This document shows positions 35,719 to 44,600 of a DNA stretch of 47,287 bases, piece after piece; position 1 is the first letter of the stretch, and each line of letters opens with the position of its first letter. Source of the DNA: CAYXDR01 sp046498185 (GTDB taxonomy: Bacteria > Desulfobacterota > DSM-4660 > Desulfatiglandales > Desulfatiglandaceae); the NCBI GenBank assembly GCA_046498185.1, contig JAWOBE010000236.1, positions 1 to 47,287 of the forward strand. The letters are read 5' to 3'. The notes under the pieces are model-generated. The model was given only the letters and a program-made list of their open reading frames with translations. It was not told the origin of the DNA and made no database searches. A program made the position numbers and the translations under genes.

Positions 35719-36801
35719 ATGAACATATTTTTGTATTATATTCTTCCTTTCGTGTGTGTGCTCGGCATACTCATTTTCTTTCATGAACTTGGGCATTTCC
35801 TTGTCGCCAAATTTTTCAAAGTCAAAGTATTGACATTTTCGCTTGGTTTCGGCCCGAAGCTTATCGGCCGGCGCCGAGGTGAAACCGAATATGTTCTCTC
35901 GGCTCTGCCTTTGGGAGGTTACGTCAAGATGCTCGGGGAAGATGTCGGGGACGATACCGAAAGCCTGCCTCCAGCCGAAGCAGCGCGTGCATTCGCCAAC
36001 CAAAGCGTCTGGAAGCGGCTCGCAATCGTCGCGGCGGGACCTCTCTTCAACCTGCTTCTTGCCCTGGTTATATTCATCCTTTTTTATATGTTCGCGGGCA
36101 CGCAGGTGCTGACGCCTGAAGTCGGCCAGGTAACCCCGGACTCCCCGGCGGCTGAAGCAGGGATACAAAAGGGAGATGTCATCGTTGCAGTGGACGATAC
36201 TTCGATTTCCAGCTGGAACGAAATCCGAAAAGCCGTTGCAGACCATATGAGCCGGCCCATGGAAATTACGATACTTCGGGAAGGACATCAACGGACAGTA
36301 ACACTTCAGGCCAGGATCTCGGCGACAAAAAACATTTTCGGAGAAGATGTAAAAACCCCGTTGATCGGCATAGTTGCGGCCGGCGAGTACCGCCAGGTCT
36401 CCCTCGGCCCCGTCAAGGCGGTAACCGGAGGCATCAGCCGAACCTGGGAAGTTACCAAGCTAACTGTAATGACGATCGTAAAACTGTTTCAGAGGATATT
36501 GCCGGTCAGCACGATCGGGGGACCGATTCTGATCGGCCAGCTCACGGGTCAGCTCGCCCAGGAAAGCCTGATCCATTTGATCCCGTTTATTGCGGTTATC
36601 AGTGTCAACCTTTTCGTGCTGAACCTACTTCCGATACCTGTGCTGGATGGAGGCGTTATATTGTTTCTGCTGGCAGAAGCCGTCCTCGGACGACCCTTGA
36701 GCTTGAAGAAAAGGGAGTACGCCCAAAAATTCGGGCTCGTCGTGTTGCTGACGCTTATGGCCGTCGTTATTTACAATGACATGGTGAGGGTTCTTCAATA
36801 G
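35719..36801 (+). CDS. rseP: RIP metalloprotease RseP (site-2 protease)
   Basis: An intramembrane zinc protease of about 360 residues. The zinc motif is FFHELGHFLVAKFF near residue 20; a PDZ domain (VGQVTPDSPAAEAGIQKGD) follows, and the third metal residue is in LLPIPVLDGG near residue 310. Four membrane segments fit the family. It cleaves anti-sigma factors and signal remnants. The ATG at 35719 is chosen; a GTG at 35710 is possible and ribosome binding sequence is weak. Confidence 0.96.
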   Translation: MNIFLYYILPFVCVLGILIFFHELGHFLVAKFFKVKVLTFSLGFGPKLIGRRRGETEYVLSALPLGGYVKMLGEDVGDDTESLPPAEAARAFANQSVWKRLAIVAAGPLFNLLLALVIFILFYMFAGTQVLTPEVGQVTPDSPAAEAGIQKGDVIVAVDDTSISSWNEIRKAVADHMSRPMEITILREGHQRTVTLQARISATKNIFGEDVKTPLIGIVAAGEYRQVSLGPVKAVTGGISRTWEVTKLTVMTIVKLFQRILPVSTIGGPILIGQLTGQLAQESLIHLIPFIAVISVNLFVLNLLPIPVLDGGVILFLLAEAVLGRPLSLKKREYAQKFGLVVLLTLMAVVIYNDMVRVLQ

Positions 36802-36861
36802 GATCAACGGTGACGGCCTCGAAAGAAGGCATGCTGACGACTGTTTTTGCAGAGGTTTAAA

Positions 36862-37620
36862 ATGATTCTTGCTATAAATACCAGCAGTTTTCAGTTCAGC
36901 CTGGCTCTGCTGGATGAGGACGGAAGCCTGAAAGCCGAATACGTGATATCTGGAGGAGCGGGACGCTTCGCAGGCATGTTTCCGGCTTTCGAAGAAATAC
37001 TTTCTGCTCTGGGCTTCTCGGTGCAGGACGTCTCCGCCATTGCCGTGGCCATAGGACCGGGAAGCTTCACCGGGCTCAGGGTGGGGCTTGCCGCGGCAAA
37101 GGGGTTCGCTCATGCCTTGGGAGCTCCCCTTGTGGGGATATCGAGCCTGGAGGCCCTCGCCTGCCAGTTGATCGGGGCTTCGACAACAATTGCTCCAATA
37201 CTTGACGCACGGCGGGGGGAGGTGTTCACGGCCCCGTTTTCACCCGGCTTCCCGTATCCCGAAAGGTCCGGGCCGGATACCTGCATCCCATTTGATGAAA
37301 TCGGGTCTTTTTATCGTGATCGGGTCGTTATTATAGGAAATGACTATCCCAAGCAGTCTCCGTTGCTCCAGGCAGGCCTACGAGATTTCACGCGTCTTGC
37401 CCCGCCGCATCTATGGAATCTGCGTGCCTCTGCGGTGGGTTTCCTCGGTCTCAAACGACTCCGCACCAAAGATTATGACGACCCCGAAACCCTTGCTCCC
37501 TTATACCTGCGCGCACCCGACATCCGCCCCAGCCCACATCCCGTGTTCTTCCAGGAATCCGAACAAGCCGACCCCGATTCATCCACCTTTCAACAGGAAA
37601 CAACATGTCCAGTCACCTGA
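36862..37620 (+). CDS. tsaB: tRNA threonylcarbamoyladenosine biosynthesis protein TsaB
   Basis: A 252-residue TsaB, scaffold of the TsaBDE complex that makes t6A37 in ANN-decoding tRNAs. It starts MILAINTSSFQFSLALLDED, with GAGG upstream, and has the family motif VAIGPGSFTGLRVGLAAAKG. The C-terminal quarter is diverse. Its end overlaps the next ATPase gene by 16 bases. Confidence 0.95.
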   Translation: MILAINTSSFQFSLALLDEDGSLKAEYVISGGAGRFAGMFPAFEEILSALGFSVQDVSAIAVAIGPGSFTGLRVGLAAAKGFAHALGAPLVGISSLEALACQLIGASTTIAPILDARRGEVFTAPFSPGFPYPERSGPDTCIPFDEIGSFYRDRVVIIGNDYPKQSPLLQAGLRDFTRLAPPHLWNLRASAVGFLGLKRLRTKDYDDPETLAPLYLRAPDIRPSPHPVFFQESEQADPDSSTFQQETTCPVT

Positions 37621-38303
37621 AAAGTGCAACATTGCTCCATGAAAAATTTCCTACGGATGAACGCTATCCTTTCAACCTGACGATCCTTAATAAAACCAGA
37701 CATCTATGCTTCGATGCACCGATAGCACTCTTTGTAGGTGAAAACGGTACCGGCAAATCCACATTGCTGGAGGCCCTTGCACGTGCATGCGGAATCCACA
37801 TCTGGAGAAAAACAGAGGGCCGACGATATGAATTTAACAGATATGAAAAGTTGCTATACAAATGTTTGAGTATCGATTGGGCGGACGGCAGGGTTCCAGG
37901 GGCGTTCTTCGGCTCTGATATATTCAAGGACTTTGCCGATATCGTTGATGAATGGGCGGTTTCCGACCCGGCGCAGTTGAAATATTTCGGCGGAAAGTCG
38001 CTGGTGACTCAATCGCACGGTCAATCGATGATGTCTTATTTTCGTGCGCGCTATAAACTGAAAGGCCTGTACCTGCTTGATGAACCCGAAACGGCGCTAT
38101 CGCCGCGAAGTCAACTGGAATTCCTTGACATTATTGGAGAAAACAGCCGGGCCGGACATGCCCAGTTCATTATTTCCACGCACTCACCGATTCTTCTCTC
38201 CTGCGATGGAGCCTTGATCTACAGCTTTGATTATTCGCCCGTGCGCCTCGTCAAATACGAAGAAACCGACCATTACCGGATTTACAAGCGTTTACTGGCG
38301 TGA
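37605..38303 (+). CDS. COG3910-like ABC-type ATPase
   Basis: A 232-residue soluble ATPase. Walker A is FVGENGTGKSTLLEAL, a signature-like SHGQS follows, then Walker B LYLLDEPETALSP and the H-loop ISTHSPILLS. This is the layout of the predicted ATPase group COG3910 of the AAA_21/SMC-like class, whose role is not known to me. It overlaps tsaB, so it may be co-expressed. It lacks a membrane partner and a coiled coil, so it is not a transporter or SMC. Confidence 0.86.
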   Translation: MSSHLKSATLLHEKFPTDERYPFNLTILNKTRHLCFDAPIALFVGENGTGKSTLLEALARACGIHIWRKTEGRRYEFNRYEKLLYKCLSIDWADGRVPGAFFGSDIFKDFADIVDEWAVSDPAQLKYFGGKSLVTQSHGQSMMSYFRARYKLKGLYLLDEPETALSPRSQLEFLDIIGENSRAGHAQFIISTHSPILLSCDGALIYSFDYSPVRLVKYEETDHYRIYKRLLA

Positions 38304-38430
38304 TCAAAAACGCCAAGGAAGCAGCCGGCGCTGATCAAGACAAAACCCGGGTCCAGTAAAATCAACAACTTCTGGTTTTGGTCTGCATTTTATCCCCACT
38401 TCATTTCGAGGCGGGGAGACGTCTTAAGAA

Positions 38431-38447
38431 GATTACGACGCCATCAA
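38431..38447. repeat. Terminal repeat copy downstream of the COG3910-like gene
   Basis: GATTACGACGCCATCAA matches the right end of the inverted-repeat element after frr. It sits 16 bases from the end of the convergent lipoprotein gene. No matching left end is clear in the 128 bases before it. Confidence 0.5.
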
Positions 38448-38462
38448 ATTTCTTTCTATTTC

Positions 38463-38957
38463 CTACATCCTGGAGAGTTCTTCCGCCTCCAGCAGCAATG
38501 CGTCGATCGTTTTTTCAAGAATTTCAACCTGGTTTTCCTTTTCATCGAGGTTCCCCGCCCGCATTTTTTTTATGTCTTCCAGCTCCGCCTTCAAAAGCCC
38601 CGTTTCCGCTTCAAATTTTGAAAACTGCCGTTCCTGTTCGCCACCCTTGGCCCTGGACGCCTTAATCAGCTTTTCCAACCGTCCCACGTCTTCTTCCAGG
38701 AGGTCAATTTTATGTTTTAAGGCATCTCTTTCTCGATGTTTCTGAGCGTGCTCGCCTTCCAGTTGATCAAAGGTGCGCTTCAATTCTATTTCCCGCGCCT
38801 GCAGTTCCTTTAATCTCTGTTCACGCTCTTCAAGCCGCTTTTCGTACATCGCGGGATTGTAGGAAAAAAGCCCACCGCCTCTGGGGTCATCGCTAGTTTG
38901 ACAGCCTACAACCAAGCATGCTAATCCGGCAGCAAAACATAAGAAAAGCTTTGCCAT
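38463..38957 (-). CDS. Coiled-coil lipoprotein
   Basis: A 164-residue protein with a short signal and lipobox LVVGC at about residues 15-19, then an almost continuous heptad helix (EERE...LKELQAREIELKRTF and DLLEEDVGRLEKLIKA). The ATG at 38957 has GGGGAG seven bases upstream; the ATG at 38963 is too close to it. It is the last gene of the export cluster. Function is unknown. It may act as a periplasmic scaffold or a fibre anchored by lipid. Confidence 0.8.
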   Translation of the reverse strand: MAKLFLCFAAGLACLVVGCQTSDDPRGGGLFSYNPAMYEKRLEEREQRLKELQAREIELKRTFDQLEGEHAQKHRERDALKHKIDLLEEDVGRLEKLIKASRAKGGEQERQFSKFEAETGLLKAELEDIKKMRAGNLDEKENQVEILEKTIDALLLEAEELSRM

Positions 38958-39065
38958 GATCATTCTCCCCGACCAATGACAGGAATCTTCATGGAGCGCC
39001 TATCCGGTATTCCCTCAGAAAACCAAGTTGACCGACCCCACAAGCCGAGCGCATTTCCAGCCGGA

Positions 39066-39731
39066 TCAAACAATCATTTTCCGGGACAGGGAGGACAACC
39101 ATGCGATCTGGGCTTCCAGGTCCGATACATGCCCGTTTAGTTCAACAATTCTTGCCTCAAGCTTTTCAGCTTCCATGGTTTGTCCTGAAGCCTTCAGCTC
39201 AGCCAGCAGGTCTTCCTGATTTTCTTTTTCAAACCTGGCCTTCTTGAGTTTTTCGTCGGCTTCCGCAATTTTTATGTCAAGGATGTTCTTTTCCTGGTCG
39301 AGATTGCTTTTGGTTGCTTTTCTGTCCCTATAGGCCGCCTGCAGCCGCATTGTTTCAGCTTCCAGAACTCTTATCTCTTCCCCCAGCTTCATGTTGTAGC
39401 TGCGAGTTTCTTCAATGACCTGCTCTATACTTGCGATGCAGGCGTTCAACCAGTCTTCCCGGCTGGCATATTTCGCTTTCTGGTTCGCGACATGAGTACC
39501 GTAAGCATAACCGGCTAAACCACCGGCTGCGGCTCCTATAGCGGCGCCCTTCAAGGCGCGCTTTGAATCTCCTGTCGCGACCCCTATAACGCCGCCGAGA
39601 AAGGCACCCAGAGCAGCACCGACCGCCGCCCCCTCCCCCTGGGTCCGTGCCCTGTCGTTTGTTGTCGTGCAACTCGTATGACAGGACAAGCACAATGCCA
39701 TAATCACAGACACGATGATAGCTCTTCTCAT
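39066..39731 (-). CDS. Glycine-zipper protein with coiled coil
   Basis: A 221-residue exported protein. The signal peptide includes SVIMALCLSC, with cysteines C-terminal to it that could be a lipobox (LCLSC). A glycine-zipper stretch follows (GAALGAFLGGVIGVATGD and IGAAAGGLAGYAYG), then a long coiled coil (DEKLKKARFEKENQEDLLAE) to the end. Glycine zippers pack membrane helices and occur in Omp-associated proteins. The ATG has GAGAGG six bases upstream. It precedes the coiled-coil lipoprotein by 108 bases. Confidence 0.78.
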   Translation of the reverse strand: MRRAIIVSVIMALCLSCHTSCTTTNDRARTQGEGAAVGAALGAFLGGVIGVATGDSKRALKGAAIGAAAGGLAGYAYGTHVANQKAKYASREDWLNACIASIEQVIEETRSYNMKLGEEIRVLEAETMRLQAAYRDRKATKSNLDQEKNILDIKIAEADEKLKKARFEKENQEDLLAELKASGQTMEAEKLEARIVELNGHVSDLEAQIAWLSSLSRKMIV

Positions 39732-39762
39732 GTCAATCCTCTCTGTGACCGATGCTTCTCTG

Positions 39763-41256
39763 TCAACGCCGCGCGATTTCCCCAAATTCACGACGCCAAC
39801 CTTCCCGGTCCGGCTTCCTGTTCTCAAGATAGCAATAAAGCTGCCTTTCCACGACGTCTAAAATCCTCAACTGTTCTGAAGCGTCGTGATCTCTCAAAAA
39901 ATCGTGGTATTTCCGTAGGCCGGCATCGACTGCCGTGCGGTTGATCCCGCCCAATTCGCGAAAAGAATCGGAGTAGGTTTCAAGCGCCTTCTGGATGTTT
40001 TCATCAATCTCACCGAAAAGCCTGGCATATTTTTCAGCCACCTGTTCCCGACCGGTTTTTGCTGCAATGGCTTTCAGATTCTCAATGGCGGGCAGCTTTT
40101 GAAGTTCACGAAAGACAAAAAAACCCTGCTCGGCGCCGATCTTGACCCAGGCGTAGGCGGAATCAAGATCACCTTGCACCATGTATGGATTATCCGGAGA
40201 CTTATCATCGGAGCCGGCCTCGATGACAAAATTCGTATTCACATTCTGAACATCATCGTCAAAATCCATTCCTCCTGAAGGTTCAGGGATTTCCTGCTTA
40301 ATCAACCTGGTGAAACTTACATTATCCAGAATGTTTCCGAAATTATCGCCTCCTTCGTGTTCAAAAAAAATGTTTGCTTTTGTTTCTCGCGTTGTGTGGA
40401 TTTCAAATTCAAAGTGCGCCGGCGGCTCTTTCATGGCCAGGGTGATTTCCCTGGAAAAAAGGTCTCCGACGCGCACCGTCACCGTATTCGGTCCGCTCCG
40501 GGGGTTTCCCGCAAGGTCAAAGGCCAACAGATAACTGCCCCGAGCCAAATCGAGGGCTTCTTTCGAGACAAGGGTTCCCGCCTTTGAGGTGCTGCCATCG
40601 AGATCCACATACAAACCAAGGTCGGGGAAATAGTCAAAAAAACCAAGGCCGATCAGGTCAACGGTGCCGTCGACAACGTTCCAGTTTGAAAATGCTGAAA
40701 AACTCAAGGATCCCCTGCCTTCATTTTCAAGATCGAAATTGTCCTCAAATAGAACAACGGCTTTTGAAACTTCTGCAGAATTATCTTTCAGTGGGTCTGT
40801 AGAGGAAGAGGGATCAAAGTAACGTAAAAATTCCACCATCGATACCTCGTCCTGTCCTGAAAAATGCAGCGCCACCCCTGCAGCTGGAAAATACTCGACA
40901 AGATTTCCCCGGTCGTCATAATCCCTCCTGTCAGCCCTGCCCAGCTGGAGCCATTCCTGGTACTGCACTTTGCTGTAGGGTTCCTCTGAATAAATATCAA
41001 TGGATTCGATGACACCGGTTCCTTCGTGAAACGTTAGGGTCAAACGGCGGGAATCCAGCTGCGGCCTGTAGTCGTAGCGAATTCCGGGAACCACCTCTCG
41101 GATGGGCGGCCCCAGGGCACTGTCTGCATCGGCCCGAGTCGAAACACCAGGCTGCATTTCCAGGAAGGTCCCGGCAAAGCACGGCACGAAATGGGCCAGG
41201 ACGAGACAAGCTGCCACGGCAGTGACGGCTGTCATACGATGATTTTTGATGCTCAT
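39763..41256 (-). CDS. Exported protein of unknown function, paralogue A
   Basis: A 497-residue protein with a cleavable signal (ending in PCFAGTF-like text) and an N-terminal domain of about 145 residues shared almost exactly with the gene at 46251. That domain contains FLEMQPGVSTRADADSALG, YDYRPQLDSRR and EEPYSKVQYQEWLQLGRAD. After residue about 150 it differs: a beta-rich domain with VTVRVGDLFSREITL and NIFFEHEGGDNFGN, then a helical end. The start follows GGAGG by nine bases. No catalytic motif is evident; the role is unknown. Confidence 0.82.
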   Translation of the reverse strand: MSIKNHRMTAVTAVAACLVLAHFVPCFAGTFLEMQPGVSTRADADSALGPPIREVVPGIRYDYRPQLDSRRLTLTFHEGTGVIESIDIYSEEPYSKVQYQEWLQLGRADRRDYDDRGNLVEYFPAAGVALHFSGQDEVSMVEFLRYFDPSSSTDPLKDNSAEVSKAVVLFEDNFDLENEGRGSLSFSAFSNWNVVDGTVDLIGLGFFDYFPDLGLYVDLDGSTSKAGTLVSKEALDLARGSYLLAFDLAGNPRSGPNTVTVRVGDLFSREITLAMKEPPAHFEFEIHTTRETKANIFFEHEGGDNFGNILDNVSFTRLIKQEIPEPSGGMDFDDDVQNVNTNFVIEAGSDDKSPDNPYMVQGDLDSAYAWVKIGAEQGFFVFRELQKLPAIENLKAIAAKTGREQVAEKYARLFGEIDENIQKALETYSDSFRELGGINRTAVDAGLRKYHDFLRDHDASEQLRILDVVERQLYCYLENRKPDREGWRREFGEIARR

Positions 41257-41345
41257 CAATCTCATCCTCCCTCTTGCACCCATCGGCTTTCAATAGAGTA
41301 GAGTCTCTCCCCTTTTCCCTGAATAGAAGACCCCGGAGCCCTTGA

Positions 41346-44300
41346 TCAGTAGTCGTCGTACCCTTCCATGCAACGCTGGATCCTTCTCTCGTTGCTGTCG
41401 ATGCATCTCTGGCAAACGGGATCGAATGTTTCCGCGAAGAGAAGGGCTTTGCAGTCATTTGGACACACAAGATAGATGCATTCTTCTCGGCTTCTGGGGG
41501 TGCGAAGGATCGATCCCCCATCCGTTCCAGGCTCCGGGGGTTTTTTGATCCCACCACCCTGGGCACCGCTCTCATCAGATCCGCCTCCAGCGACGCCGGA
41601 GCCCGTACCCACATTGCCGCCCGGCGGCTCAGTCGAATCGGTCGAAGGTGACCATGCGCCGCTTCCTGTCGCGGTTTTCCCCTCTCCAGTACCAGAAGCG
41701 CCGATAAACGCGGGTGCCTGGGTGATGGGAAATTCAAATGTGACGTAGACGTCAGGTTTCTCCTCGAGTTCGACGTAGGCTGTTCTTTGATTGATGAAAG
41801 GGGAGAACCCCAGTGGTGAAATGAAAGACACATCCGCCACCACTCCGATCCGTCTTGAAGAAACCTTCTCCACATTTCTTATGGGTCCCAGCAGGTACTC
41901 GCCGTTTTCCTTTTCTTTCGCCTCCATGGCGCCGTCGGCCGTGAAAACCCTCGCGCGGCTCAACCCCTTCTCATCCTTACCCACAACCTTTACGTGGATC
42001 AACCACTGTTTTGGAACCTTGGGCTCCGGTTCGGGTTTGACGTCGGATTTGGCAATAAATGCCGGTTTCATAATCCCTGCGCCGAGGGTGACGCGAACGG
42101 AAAATCCCGGCTTCACATGCCGGTCCACGGGGTTCCACCGGAATAGCGTAACGTTGGCGGAACCGGTGCGCGGGCCGGTGTAGGCGTTGCCCTTTTCAAC
42201 CACTTCTGCAAGGACTCTGTATTTACCCAATGGAATTTTCTCAAAGGAAAAACCGCTTTCCCAGGAGCAAAGTTTATAATTTGAAACAACCTCTGTTGTG
42301 TGCTGACTTGGGCCTTGGAGTCGAATCCTCACGTTCCCATTGTAGGATTTCCCGTCTTTAGCGTCTATCACGCATACATTTAAATCTCCCGTTCCATTGA
42401 AATCGGTCCCGGGCCCTTCCACGTCGAAAGCCTTCACAAACACAATCGTTTGAGCCGGTTTCCCGTTCACCTTGATATCGAAATGCAGATCATGCCGCCT
42501 ATGGAGATTTTCTTCCCCCTCCTCACCTTCCTCCCGGGTGGGATAGGGCATCGGCAGGGAAACAGACGCCCGTTCGACCCTTTGAGGTTCATTTTCGCCC
42601 AACCGTACATGCCCGGAAATTGTGGACATCCTGAGCGGCGGCAAGTCTTTGCCGGAGGTGTGGGCCCAGCCGACCACACTGGGTTCTATCCTGACGCTCA
42701 CCGCCTCTCCGGGCATCCCAAAAACCATGTATTCGATCTGGAGCTTTATGTCCTGTCCGGCTTTGAGCTTCAACGGAGTTGGAACAGATGCCTGCCGCAC
42801 CCCTTTATGCTCCGAAAAATCCAGGTCGGCCAGGCTGGAAATGAGCGGTTTGATGCTTCGGATCTCCACCTTTGCCTGGTGGCTGTCAACGGCCTCGGCG
42901 CATTCATCGGCAAGCCACAACAATATTTTTGCCTGCTCCAAGAGCGTTGCACTGTCGACTTTCACCTCAATAATCTCAGAAAGAATCTGGAGGGGGGATT
43001 CCGTCGGGCAATCGCCCAACGTGGGCTTCTTTTCCAGAAAAGGCTTGAGAGACTCCACGGCAAGTCGAATCTCAACCACTGCACCAGCATGCTTGTTATA
43101 CGCTCTGCGCCCTGCCTGGATATCGCACGAGCCCCTGGACTGGTATTTCTGGACAAGGAACTTTAGGTCGTCGAATTTCGCGGCGATGTCCGGCTTTAAA
43201 TCGGGGGGATAGTTCTTTCGCAAAAGAGCAATTTCTTCATTGAGCTTATCTCCTTCTTCGCACAAGACTTTGGCGGCCGCCTCGGCTGCATGTATCGCAG
43301 CTGACAGAATTTCTTCCGCAGGCAGGCCTTCCGCCAATTCCGTTATACGGTCCATCGCCTCCAGAGCATCTTCATGCATTGCCTTGCCGTTGGCCAACGA
43401 CACTCTCATATCATGGATCCTCTGAGCCAGATCTTTTGCTTCTTTGGTGACCTGGAAGATGCCCTCCCCAGTGAGAAGCGCCATTTCCATACCCTTTTTG
43501 ACCTTATCGGCATCTTCCTTGCTGCGGCATCGGGTGGCAACCGCCTCCGCCTTGGTCAGCCCATCCTTCAACATTTCATTCCATCTCTGAATGTTTGCCT
43601 TGATCTCCTTGAGCCTCGACCAAATTTTTGAGGCCTTTTCACAGGATTCAGCGGAACGCTTCCACAACTCCAGCTTTTCCCCGGCCATCGGAAGTGCAGC
43701 CCTGGCTTTTTTCGCCTCCTCTGCGCTCTTCTTTGCCTGTTCTCCCATGGCATTGAGGCGTGCACATGCCGTCTGGCTTTCTGCGGCGGGGCCCTCGAGG
43801 CGTCGTTGGATTTCACGGCCCAAAAGATTGAAATCATCTTTGAGCTCGTCTTTCAGGAGGAGCTGATTCACCCTGGAAACAGTCTCATCATGCTGAAACA
43901 TGCAAATTAAATTTTTTTGAATTTCTAATTCACAATTTGCGATATCTAACTTTACCATATTTTCCTGTCTCTTGGCGGCTTCATATGCCTGGTTAGCGGT
44001 ATCCAGTGCATCAATTTCTTTTTCAGTGATCACCATTTCCCCCACAAGATAACCGGTCAACAAATGTTTCACGGCCATGATGGGGCTGGCAAGCAGGGCC
44101 AAAAATGTCATGCCCTTCAACAGGTAAAACATTAATGTTTCCCACATAGATACAATTTTTTTTGCGGCTTTTTCTGGAAGATTATTCAGTATAAACTCTT
44201 GTGCTTTTTGATCATCTTCTGCGATTTTTTTCTGGAGTTCTTTTATCTGCCGGGCCAACTCCTCGACTTGCTTTTCCATTGCTTCAATTTCAGGATCCCC

Positions 44301-44453
44301 GGCATAAGACGGTTGGGCAACAGAAAAAAGAATCATTGAAATGGGCAACAGGACGCAGAAACATTTGAAAAATCTTCTTTTTGGACGAAAGAAACGTGAA
44401 AAAAAACCCGTTTCTCGAAAGCCTTGATAAATTTGAAATGACTTTAACCTCAT
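41346..44453 (-). CDS. Large exported coiled-coil/beta-domain protein
   Basis: A 1035-residue protein. A basic N-terminus and hydrophobic signal (SMILFSVAQPSYAG) are followed by a coiled coil (EIEAMEKQVEELARQIKEL), a membrane-like pair (LMFYLLKGMTFLALLASPI), long helical segments, and from about residue 550 several beta domains (ASVSLPMPYP, LNVCVIDAKDGKSYNGNVRI, VEEKPDVYVTFEF). A glycine/serine-rich linker precedes a six-cysteine end (CIYLVCPNDCKALLF, CQRC, RRIQRC). The start has GGAG seven bases upstream. It suggests a large surface or periplasmic fibre, with unknown substrate. Confidence 0.82.
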   Translation of the reverse strand: MRLKSFQIYQGFRETGFFSRFFRPKRRFFKCFCVLLPISMILFSVAQPSYAGDPEIEAMEKQVEELARQIKELQKKIAEDDQKAQEFILNNLPEKAAKKIVSMWETLMFYLLKGMTFLALLASPIMAVKHLLTGYLVGEMVITEKEIDALDTANQAYEAAKRQENMVKLDIANCELEIQKNLICMFQHDETVSRVNQLLLKDELKDDFNLLGREIQRRLEGPAAESQTACARLNAMGEQAKKSAEEAKKARAALPMAGEKLELWKRSAESCEKASKIWSRLKEIKANIQRWNEMLKDGLTKAEAVATRCRSKEDADKVKKGMEMALLTGEGIFQVTKEAKDLAQRIHDMRVSLANGKAMHEDALEAMDRITELAEGLPAEEILSAAIHAAEAAAKVLCEEGDKLNEEIALLRKNYPPDLKPDIAAKFDDLKFLVQKYQSRGSCDIQAGRRAYNKHAGAVVEIRLAVESLKPFLEKKPTLGDCPTESPLQILSEIIEVKVDSATLLEQAKILLWLADECAEAVDSHQAKVEIRSIKPLISSLADLDFSEHKGVRQASVPTPLKLKAGQDIKLQIEYMVFGMPGEAVSVRIEPSVVGWAHTSGKDLPPLRMSTISGHVRLGENEPQRVERASVSLPMPYPTREEGEEGEENLHRRHDLHFDIKVNGKPAQTIVFVKAFDVEGPGTDFNGTGDLNVCVIDAKDGKSYNGNVRIRLQGPSQHTTEVVSNYKLCSWESGFSFEKIPLGKYRVLAEVVEKGNAYTGPRTGSANVTLFRWNPVDRHVKPGFSVRVTLGAGIMKPAFIAKSDVKPEPEPKVPKQWLIHVKVVGKDEKGLSRARVFTADGAMEAKEKENGEYLLGPIRNVEKVSSRRIGVVADVSFISPLGFSPFINQRTAYVELEEKPDVYVTFEFPITQAPAFIGASGTGEGKTATGSGAWSPSTDSTEPPGGNVGTGSGVAGGGSDESGAQGGGIKKPPEPGTDGGSILRTPRSREECIYLVCPNDCKALLFAETFDPVCQRCIDSNERRIQRCMEGYDDY

Positions 44454-44600
44454 AAGTATGCTCCATAATCATTCGCTCGTACTCTTTAAGTATTTAGAAA
44501 CACGGCTGTCAATATATAATTTTTAAAAATTTTTTATATATTTTACCATAGATTAAATACATAAATTTTATATTATATTTATATTTTTATAATTCTCTAA

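Noticed and set aside
40997..41875. Open frame of 292 codons on the minus strand
   Set aside because: It overlaps the 5' part of paralogue A and the 3' part of the 1035-residue gene in another frame; composition is Arg/Ser/Pro-rich and it has no ribosome binding site.
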